Assembly (NCBI RefSeq): GCF_000988165.1 | Contig: NW_020169342.1 | Span: 1-34,430 of the forward strand | Reading direction: 5' to 3' | DNA from: Vairimorpha ceranae | Taxonomy: Eukaryota > Microsporidia > Nosematidae | DNA length: 34,430 nt | Shown: positions 27,584 to 34,430 of the stretch, in pieces | How positions within the stretch are numbered: the stretch's first letter is position 1 | Layout of the letters: each line of letters starts with the position of its first letter | Notes under the pieces: generated by a model | Told to the model about the DNA's origin: nothing | Database searches by the model: none | The model's input: the letters and a program-made list of their open reading frames with translations, nothing else | Program-made: the position numbers and the translations under genes

Positions 27584-29416
27584 ATGAATGAAATAAACAT
27601 TGTAGAAAAAATTTTTAAGGATTTGGATTTAAGTGAAATAAAAGAAAGTGAAGAAGGAAGAATTTACTCAATTAGTGGACCAGTTGTAATTGGTAGAAAT
27701 ATGTCAGGATGTGCCATGTATGAATTGGTCAAAGTAGGAGAAGAAGGTTTGATAGGTGAGATTATAAAAATAGAAAATGATAAAGTCACTATACAAGTTT
27801 ATGAAGAAACAAGCGGTCTTTGTGTCAATGATATAATTGTTAGAACTGGGAAACCTCTTTGCGCAGAACTGGGCCCAGGTATGTTTGAAAATATATATGA
27901 TGGTATACAAAGACCTTTAAAGGATATACATCATGTCACAAATAATATTTATATTCCACGTGGGATTGATGTACCGGCTCTTGATAGGAAAAGAGAGTAT
28001 GATTTTATTCCTACTGTTGAAGAGGGGCAGATTGTTTTTGGTGGTGACATTATCGGTGAGACATTTGAAAATTCGCTGATTAAAACTAAAATATTAGTGC
28101 CACCAAAAATGACAGGAAAAATAATTTACATAGCATCTAAAGGTGTTTATACACTGCAAGATGTTGTAGCAGAAATAGAAAGTAATGGAATAAAAAAAGA
28201 AATTTTTATGTTTCATAGTTGGCCTGTTAGAATACCAAGACCTATTAAGGATAAAATAAATGCATCACATCCTTTGTTTACCGGGCAAAGAATCCTTGAC
28301 TCTTTGTTTCCATGTGTACAGGGTGGTACTACTGCCATTCCAGGTGCATTTGGATGTGGTAAAACTGTAATATCACAATCATTATCTAAGTATTCAAATT
28401 CTGATGCTATTGTTTATGTTGGATGTGGAGAAAGAGGAAATGAAATGAGTGAAGTTCTTATGGAATTTCCAAAACTAACAGTAGAAGGAAAAACAGATAG
28501 TATTATGAAAAGAACTGTTTTAGTAGCAAATACTTCAAATATGCCTGTGGCTGCAAGAGAAGCTTCTATTTATACTGGAATTACTATATCAGAATTTATT
28601 AGAGATCAAGGTATGAATGTTTCAATGATGGCAGATTCTTCTTCTAGATGGGCCGAAGCTTTAAGAGAAATAAGTGGTAGATTAGCAGAAATGCCAGCAG
28701 ATAGTGGTTATCCTGCATATCTAGCTGCTAAGCTTGCATTTTTTTATGAAAGGGCTGGTGCTGTTACTTGTTTAGGTTCACCTAATCGAACAGGATCTGT
28801 TACAATAGTAGGTGCCGTATCTCCACCTGGTGGGGATTTTAGTGATCCTGTTACATCTGCAACCTTAGGAATTGTTCAAGTATTCTGGGGATTAGATAAA
28901 AAACTTGCACAAAGAAAGCATTTTCCTTCTATAAATTGGAATTTAAGTTATTCTAAATATTTTTCTAGTTTAAAACCATATTATGAAAAGATAGATCCTA
29001 ACTTCATTAGACATCGTACTAAATGCAAAGAAATTTTGCAAATGGATGATGATTTATGTGAAATTGTTCAACTAGTAGGAAAAAATGCATTATCTGAAAC
29101 AGAAAAATTGATTTTAGATATTTCAAAATTAATAAAAGAAGATTTTTTGCAACAAAATGGATATTCTGATTACGACAGGTATTGCCCATTCTTAAAAACA
29201 AGATTAATGCTAAAAAATATTATTGAATATTTTGAAAAAGCCCAAAAAATAATTGCTGGAAGTAAACACACTTGGGCTGACATAAAAAAACAGACTGAAG
29301 ACATTTTTTACCAATTAATGAAAATGAAATTTTTGATGCCTGATCAATACTTAGAAAAAAAACTTGATGAGTTGTATTTAGAAATAACAAAAAGTTTTAA
29401 TGAGTTTTCTAAATAA
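27584..29416 (+). CDS. VMA1: V-type ATPase catalytic subunit A (610 aa)
   Basis: The ATP-hydrolysing subunit of the V1 sector, which acidifies organelles with the V0 proton channel. Features in order: an N-terminal beta barrel ([22 protein letters not shown]); the non-homologous insertion with [18 protein letters not shown]; the P-loop GAFGCGKT (residues 254-261); the catalytic-Glu block [47 protein letters not shown]; and ERAGAV. The C-terminal helical domain is complete. Length agrees with the family (about 610-620). There is no intein in the P-loop region, unlike the baker's yeast gene. The high conservation contrasts with the fast-evolving neighbours. Its 3' end lies 21 bp from the 3' end of the opposite-strand gene. 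Confidence 0.98.
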   Translation: MNEINIVEKIFKDLDLSEIKESEEGRIYSISGPVVIGRNMSGCAMYELVKVGEEGLIGEIIKIENDKVTIQVYEETSGLCVNDIIVRTGKPLCAELGPGMFENIYDGIQRPLKDIHHVTNNIYIPRGIDVPALDRKREYDFIPTVEEGQIVFGGDIIGETFENSLIKTKILVPPKMTGKIIYIASKGVYTLQDVVAEIESNGIKKEIFMFHSWPVRIPRPIKDKINASHPLFTGQRILDSLFPCVQGGTTAIPGAFGCGKTVISQSLSKYSNSDAIVYVGCGERGNEMSEVLMEFPKLTVEGKTDSIMKRTVLVANTSNMPVAAREASIYTGITISEFIRDQGMNVSMMADSSSRWAEALREISGRLAEMPADSGYPAYLAAKLAFFYERAGAVTCLGSPNRTGSVTIVGAVSPPGGDFSDPVTSATLGIVQVFWGLDKKLAQRKHFPSINWNLSYSKYFSSLKPYYEKIDPNFIRHRTKCKEILQMDDDLCEIVQLVGKNALSETEKLILDISKLIKEDFLQQNGYSDYDRYCPFLKTRLMLKNIIEYFEKAQKIIAGSKHTWADIKKQTEDIFYQLMKMKFLMPDQYLEKKLDELYLEITKSFNEFSK

Positions 29417-29437
29417 AAGATTATAGCTAATTATTTA

Positions 29438-31522
29438 TTAAAAAAACCCGGCATCAAGATTTTTATCGTTAGTTGCATTTTCAACTCCCATCTCTTTGCT
29501 TAAACTGTTCTTGTTTTTTTTCAGCTCCTTGTTTAAACCACTAATCGAAGACTTTAATAATTTAAGTTCTGGACTTTCTACTTGTTTTATTTTTTTCGAA
29601 GTGGTTTTCTGATTCGGAACTACATAATATTCTTTGTTAAATATTTCATCTAACGTATCTTCAGGCAGAACCTCATCGTCAAATAAATTATTAGAAGAAT
29701 TTGTTGGGACATTACTAGTAGTTGGTTCATCAATCTCTCTTATTTCATTACTAGTTTCATTAATAACTAAAGGCATTTTTTTCTCTTCCTTAGAGTCAAG
29801 TTTTTCATTTTTATCATCATTATTTAAAATTTTTTCCTTCGTAACAGATTCATGTTCTTTTTTACTTGTGGAATTGTTTTGCTCTTGTCTTTTATCTGTT
29901 GTTTCATTGTTTTTTAAGATCTCTTTATCTGACATTAATGATTGTAAGTTCCTATTTATTTCTGGTTTGTAGGCTTCTTCATTTTTATCTGCTACTAACT
30001 CGTTATTTTTTGTTTCTTCATTCATCCTCTCTTCTATAATTGTTGGTAACTTTTTATTGTTAATTCGTTTATACTTTTCAGAGCGATTATTATTTTTATC
30101 GATTCTTATAGGAGAAGTGTTAGATGTAAAAATTAATTCTTTTTTACTTTTATTTATGTCTTTATAGTTAGCTAATTTATCTTTAGATTTTATAGTTATT
30201 TTACTTGTATCATTTAACATCTTATCATCCATTATAAGTTGTTCATGCTTGGTACTTTTTGTAATATCTCCTAAAACATCATTGTCGTCTTGCTTTGTCT
30301 GCACAACTTTAGATGTTGAAGAAGGTACACTTTCAAAAATACTGTCTATAGCTTCTGTTATAGCTTTTGTGTCCTCTTTTGATATTTTTGGTTTTATTAA
30401 AATTTCTGATTTTATTAATGCATCATCTACCTTGTTTTTTTTATCTTTTTTTATAGCTCTATCAGAACTAAAAATGGTTTTGTTTTCGTCATTCATAACT
30501 TTTACAGAGATTTCCGTAATTGAACTGGGTAACGATTTATTTATTATTTCTTTCTTTTTTTCTGTAAAAAATATAGGTCGATAATTAGCATCGTGTGAAG
30601 AAAAATCTGTTAGATTGGGAATATTATCGACAGGAATAATGGCTTCATCTACAGATTTTTGAATAAACCCTGTTGTTTTGGGTTTTTTGTTTTCAATAGA
30701 GACTTTCTCTTTTGTTTGTACTTCTTGTTTACTGTTTGCTGCCTTTTTTTCTGGTAAACTTGAAAATGTTATCAAACTTTCGTTTGATTTAATTGCTAAA
30801 GAATTATCCATGCTCTTTAAGGTTGGAGCTAAATTTGTTAATTCTCTGCCAAACAAATTATTTTTTTCTTTACTACTACTGACAGATGAAGATGATTTAT
30901 TAACTTCTCTTTCATTCGAATTTCTGTCTAAAGGCCAGCTCTCAAAGTTGAGATGAAAGGTATTCATATAATTATCTGTATCTCCATTATGTAATTCTTT
31001 ATTACTTGGAAGTTTCGCGCCTGAAAACAAATTATAGCTACTAAAAGTTGGCGCCTGAGAGATTTCTTTAATCATTGTCTCATCCTTTTTCTTTTGTAAT
31101 AAGCTATTCTCTCCTTTTAGATTAAAGCTTTCTTTTGTTCTAATCTTTGGATTTAAAATTTGTTTACTAAAAGCATCATCTTTTTTTCTGTCATTTGAGT
31201 TATTATCCGATAATTTATCTTTGTATGTGCCAAATTTAGTATAATTTTGAACAATTGCTTCCTCGTTTGCTTTACTTTTTTTTTCAGTCTTACTTAGTAA
31301 ACTATTAATCTTTTCTTCAAGCTTTTCGATTTTTTTGTTTATCAAAGCCAAGAAGTGTAAATCTGAAGTCTTAGAAGAAATATCTGATTTCTTTTGATCT
31401 TTAGTTAAAAGATGATTACTCAAAGAATTTCTTCTCTTTGATATTATATCAAAACTAAGTAAAAAAATTACTAGCCCTGTTATAGTGGTACCAACTAAAA
31501 GACTGCATGTTGTACTTTTCAT
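29438..31522 (-). CDS. Large low-complexity protein with N-terminal membrane anchor, unknown function (694 aa)
   Basis: Residues about 7-25 (SLLVGTTITGLVIFLLSF) form one hydrophobic segment, a signal anchor or uncleaved signal peptide. Residues 26-30 are basic, and the remaining 660 residues are hydrophilic and rich in Lys, Ser, Asn, Glu and Thr with almost no Cys. Residues about 50-75 (FLALINKKIEKLEEKINSLL) and the C-terminal SPELKLLKSSISGLNKELKK segment look like short coiled coils. An acidic patch (LFDDEVLPEDTLDEIFNKEY) lies at about 620-640. Such disordered, anchored proteins are common on microsporidian surfaces or in the secretory path, but the function is unknown. The frame is intact over 2 kb. 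No CCC signal is seen before the ATG. Confidence 0.85.
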   Translation of the reverse strand: MKSTTCSLLVGTTITGLVIFLLSFDIISKRRNSLSNHLLTKDQKKSDISSKTSDLHFLALINKKIEKLEEKINSLLSKTEKKSKANEEAIVQNYTKFGTYKDKLSDNNSNDRKKDDAFSKQILNPKIRTKESFNLKGENSLLQKKKDETMIKEISQAPTFSSYNLFSGAKLPSNKELHNGDTDNYMNTFHLNFESWPLDRNSNEREVNKSSSSVSSSKEKNNLFGRELTNLAPTLKSMDNSLAIKSNESLITFSSLPEKKAANSKQEVQTKEKVSIENKKPKTTGFIQKSVDEAIIPVDNIPNLTDFSSHDANYRPIFFTEKKKEIINKSLPSSITEISVKVMNDENKTIFSSDRAIKKDKKNKVDDALIKSEILIKPKISKEDTKAITEAIDSIFESVPSSTSKVVQTKQDDNDVLGDITKSTKHEQLIMDDKMLNDTSKITIKSKDKLANYKDINKSKKELIFTSNTSPIRIDKNNNRSEKYKRINNKKLPTIIEERMNEETKNNELVADKNEEAYKPEINRNLQSLMSDKEILKNNETTDKRQEQNNSTSKKEHESVTKEKILNNDDKNEKLDSKEEKKMPLVINETSNEIREIDEPTTSNVPTNSSNNLFDDEVLPEDTLDEIFNKEYYVVPNQKTTSKKIKQVESPELKLLKSSISGLNKELKKNKNSLSKEMGVENATNDKNLDAGFF

Positions 31523-31705
31523 TGCATAAACAAAAATTTTAAATTTATAATTTTTTTTGAAACTTTGTTTTAAAATAATTTATTTAAATGTTAGAAGTGT
31601 AAAGTTGCTATAAAATAAAAATTTCTGAACTTTTCTGAATAAAATTATATTTATTTGTCTAAAACATTGTTTCAAAAGTTTATTTGTTTTAAGGTTGGTT
31701 TTTAC

Positions 31706-32557
31706 TCAAGTTAAAATTTTATATACCATCTTCTTAGCAGATTGTACAGCATCACTTATATTTCCAAATGGAATGTCACACCACCCTATTTTATAAACAG
31801 GTTTATCTGTATTGATTTTTAATTGATTTGCTTTAAATCCAAAGCTAGTAATAATAGAGTCATATTTATGTTCACATCCATTATTAAATTCTACAACATA
31901 TTTACCATTAATTTTTGTTACTTTTTTTATAGATGTATCAAAAAATAAATTGATATTATTCTTAGTTTTATCAATTTTAATGTTATTATTATTTAATAAA
32001 TTATATCTTCTATTTTCTTTAAGGTTAGAAGGTAAAGATATGTTGTGTCCTTTAAAATTTGCTAGATTTAATATTTCTCGCATTACATTATTTCCAAATT
32101 TACTTATATACAATCCACCTCTTGAAATAATATCAATTTCATTAACTTTCGTAATTATTTTTCTACAGACGTCTAATGCTACATTCCCCATTCCAATTAT
32201 GCACACTTTTTTACCTAAGCTATTAATGGAAACTTTGTTTTTTATAATATCAAGTGCATTAATGTAACTTGAATTTTCATTAAAATTTGGAACACCACCT
32301 ATAGCAAGCACAAATTTATCATAATAAGGCTCTATTGTCTTAAAATTTGATTCGGTTATTTCAAAGTTTGGTTTAAAGTCTATATTCTTAGTATTTAAGA
32401 TATTTTTAAAAATATTAAGTTTTGGGTTGTAGGAGTAATTATACATTCCTCCAAATGTACCAGATTTTTCATATATTGTAATTGAATTGGCGTGTTTTGA
32501 TAAATATTTTGCTAAAAATAAACCAGATGGCCCTCCTCCAATGATCGCAACTTTCAT
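31706..32557 (-). CDS. ARH1: Adrenodoxin-type ferredoxin-NADP reductase, shortened (ARH1-like, 283 aa)
   Basis: The N-terminal FAD-binding fold has VAIIGGGPSGL (G7-x-G9-x2-G12), then IYEKSGTFGGMYNY (FAD ribose Glu at 30). The central segment CIIGMGNVALDVCRKI (about 119-134) is the NADP-binding and family-diagnostic GNGNVALDxxR block. FGNNVMREI resembles the conserved helix that follows. The C-terminal IGWCDIPFGNISDA (about 257-270) matches the GW-x3-GP-x-G-x-I FAD site. ARH1 passes electrons from NADPH to mitochondrial ferredoxin for Fe-S cluster synthesis; in microsporidia this belongs to the mitosome. Usual length is about 450-480, so roughly 40% is missing, mainly between the two nucleotide folds. 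No targeting peptide is visible: the fold starts at residue 2. Confidence 0.78.
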   Translation of the reverse strand: MKVAIIGGGPSGLFLAKYLSKHANSITIYEKSGTFGGMYNYSYNPKLNIFKNILNTKNIDFKPNFEITESNFKTIEPYYDKFVLAIGGVPNFNENSSYINALDIIKNKVSINSLGKKVCIIGMGNVALDVCRKIITKVNEIDIISRGGLYISKFGNNVMREILNLANFKGHNISLPSNLKENRRYNLLNNNNIKIDKTKNNINLFFDTSIKKVTKINGKYVVEFNNGCEHKYDSIITSFGFKANQLKINTDKPVYKIGWCDIPFGNISDAVQSAKKMVYKILT

Positions 32558-32815
32558 TCAGCGGAAAATAAGATCAAAAAAATATATTTTTTCAATGAAG
32601 TAAGACTGAAAGTTTTAGTATTAAGTGTTAATAACTATATTTTCATTTAATTAAATAATTAACATTTATGATGTACTAATTATTAAATTTTATGTAAAAA
32701 ATTACCAAACTTATAAAAAAATAATTTTTTTCTAGCTTGTGTCGCTTTTTGACTTTAAGTTATTTTTTACTTTGGTAAACAGAATATGTTTAATAACTGT
32801 AATAAATAAATTTAT

Positions 32816-33345
32816 TTAGGTTCTAAAAAGTTTTCTATTAATTTTAAAAGGTTCGATTTCGACTAGATTCTCGAATAGCTTTTGTTCTCTCTGCATTTCA
32901 ACCTTCACTTCTTCTATGTTTTCTATAGAAGTTAAGCATTCTCTGTGGCTTTCCATGGTCAAGATTTCTATTGCCATTTTAAGCACTTTTGATTGTAAAT
33001 AAGCCTGTATTCGGTTATCTAGTCGAATCCAATATCAGTTTGTACTGTTTATAAAATTTCGTTAATATAACATCTCATGTCGTCCACGTACGAGATAATT
33101 CATGCGTTGTATTTATAAAAAGATCTGTACGGTTGGCTAACAAATTGTACTTATGCTTTTTCTCACACTCTACTGTTCTTAAACTTTTGAAGGAAGTTAT
33201 TCAACTTCGATTAAAAAAAGGATTTTTTTTCTATTTTTTCTGGTACAAATACATCTGGTTTATCGTAAATAACTGTACATGTTTTTAACTATCGATCTGC
33301 TATTAAGAGAACCTTTGATTGGAACTTTACTCAAAAATGCTGTTC
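32816..33345 (-). pseudogene. LINE 3' fragment with restriction-like endonuclease domain
   Basis: Minus-strand reading across frames gives VLLIADR, then VIYDKPDVFVPEKIEKK (Asp codon at 33253-33255), then FLIEVE (Glu codon at 33206-33208). These are followed by SFKSLRTVECEKKHKYNLLA, a TW-DVILTKFYKQY segment, and finally LDNRIQAYLQSKVLKMAIEI leading to a TAA at 32816. PD-x(n)-E-x-V followed by K-x3-Y-x-L-L is the PD-(D/E)xK-type endonuclease of R2/R4/CRE-like LINEs. Several frameshifts and stops break it. A 53-codon frame (32816-32977) is the intact C-terminal tail. This is the downstream part that the left-edge LINE fragment lacks, possibly the same family. Confidence 0.6.
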
Positions 33346-34342
33346 AATTTAATAACTTAATTATAAATAGCAGAAGCATAACATTTTAATAAATAATTTT
33401 ATATAGTAATTAATGCATTAATATATTTAGGAGTAATTTACAGTTTAAATACTTTAATGCATTTAGGTAAAATGTTATGCTGTTTAACCTATTTATTAAT
33501 AATTTTATTAAAAAAGTCAATTCTAACATCTCAATACTTGTATCAAAACCTGATGGATTAAAAACTTTAAATTCTAAAATTATGTTTTAAAAATACGAAT
33601 AACAATATATATAAGAAAAAAAGAAATATAAAATTTGTATTTTGACGCAGATTTATTCTACTTTCGTAAGCTTAGCATCCTTAGACATAAAAACATGACC
33701 TTTGCATGTATTCAAAGAATTATTCAAATTTGTAAAAATAAAACACAAAAACAAAAACTTTCTATATCTTCTAAATACAACATGTAGTATAATTAAAAGC
33801 TTTTTTATACATCAATTGTAATTTAGAGTCATTAAATTTATTTTAATAAAAATACTTAATAGTGTATAAGCGTTATTAGTTGCTATCACTTAAAGATTTA
33901 TCTTAAAATGATGCAAAATATGCCTTAAATTTTTTGAATAAAACAAATGAGACATTAAACTAACAATAATACTTATTAAAAAGATAAACTTGCATTTAGT
34001 GTAATATTAATACAAAAATTATAGAATTTTCACCAATCATTTTAAACTTCAAAATGAGTTCAAAACGTAGATTTAATATAAAAAACATTCTTTATTGGCT
34101 TTTTCTATTAAAATAATAAAAACATACTTTTTTAGATTCATACAACTCTAATCAGTTAATAATATAAATTAATGAATATTTTATCTTATAGCAATTAATG
34201 TTTAAGATAAATTGTACGGAAAATTATTATTAATTTAAAAGATTTATGAAAGATAATTTTTATTTTTATTCGAACAAAACATTAAAAGTTTAAAAAAAAA
34301 ATGAATAAATTTTTAAAATAAAAGATAAAAAAAGCGTTTGTA
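33346..34342. other. AT-rich region with imperfect palindromes, no supported gene
   Basis: Nearly 1 kb without a credible coding frame. At 33369-33484 inverted copies of GCATAACATTTTA and TAAAATGTTATGC flank an inner perfect palindrome ATTAATGCATTAAT (about 33410) and a TTAATGCATTTA. The remainder is A/T runs. Confidence 0.4.
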
Positions 34343-34430
34343 TTATAAATTAAAATCTATTTTAATCAATATCTTCCCAAAAATACATTTATTTAACCCA
34401 TACATGGGCATCACTGGCTTGCTACCAATT
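34343..34430 (-). CDS. Possible C-terminal end of a gene running off the right border
   Basis: One minus-strand frame is open from the border to a TAA at 34343-34345 (28 codons), ending IGSKPVMPMYGLNKCIFGKI followed by about 8 residues. The last 35 bases of the window are clearly richer in G/C than the preceding 1 kb, which suggests a boundary with a gene or another mobile element. Too short to assign. Confidence 0.25.
   Translation of the reverse strand, partial: IGSKPVMPMYGLNKCIFGKILIKIDFNL

Noticed and set aside
27584..29416. Intein in V-ATPase subunit A
   Set aside because: The P-loop region is continuous and total length (610 aa) equals an intein-free protein.

Overview
The window looks like nuclear DNA of a microsporidian (fungus-related obligate intracellular parasite). 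The DNA is very AT-rich. The genes are eukaryotic but intron-less, and many proteins are shortened relative to their families: an RVB2-like protein of 395 aa, a ferredoxin reductase of 283 aa, and short TAF8 and CTU2 homologues. There are several ATM1-type ABC half-transporters plus an adrenodoxin-type ferredoxin reductase, which is what a mitosome retains. Many start codons have a CCC just upstream, the start-site signal described for microsporidia. Gene spacing is loose and transposon relics are common, as in the larger microsporidian genomes. I cannot name the species.

Layout. 1-4.3 kb is a transposon graveyard. A LINE open reading frame enters from the left edge and is interrupted by an approximately 2.46-kb Merlin/IS1016-type DNA transposon relic (241-2702) with terminal inverted repeats, an imperfect 8-bp target duplication and internal palindrome-bearing tandem repeats. 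A second Merlin-like transposase relic (minus strand, about 3.2-3.8 kb) and a Ty3/gypsy integrase scrap (about 4.06-4.22 kb) follow. 4.6-9.0 kb holds two predicted secreted proteins of unknown function. 9.2-9.6 kb is a GC-richer island that may be an LTR or repeat relic. A tRNA-Asn(GTT) lies at 10.2 kb.

10.4-21.8 kb is the gene-rich core. Two ATM1-like ABC half-transporters lie in tandem on the minus strand and a third is at 20.1-21.8 kb on the plus strand. Between them are PMS1 (mismatch-repair endonuclease) and the divergent SPC25 (kinetochore), then TAF8 (TFIID) and TFG1 (TFIIF alpha). 22.2-23.3 kb is a Tc1-type (DD34E) transposase pseudogene. 23.7-29.4 kb carries a CTU2/NCS2-like tRNA thiolation protein, a secreted unknown, a 46-codon minus-strand gene, an RVB2-like AAA+ protein that has lost most catalytic residues, and V-ATPase catalytic subunit A. 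29.4-32.6 kb (minus) has a large low-complexity membrane-anchored protein and an ARH1-like ferredoxin-NADP reductase. 32.8-33.35 kb is the 3' end of a LINE with a restriction-like endonuclease domain. The rest is AT-rich, apart from a possible gene end at the right border.

Functional links. The three ABC proteins and ARH1 point to mitosomal Fe-S biology. CTU2 belongs to a tRNA thiolation route whose sulfur supply is tied to the same cysteine-desulfurase chemistry in other eukaryotes. PMS1 and SPC25, both S/M-phase functions, share a divergent promoter containing a perfect E2F-type consensus. The most unusual gene is the RVB2-like ATPase: Walker A and the sensor-1 Asn remain, but the Walker B Glu, the arginine finger and the sensor-2 Arg are replaced.
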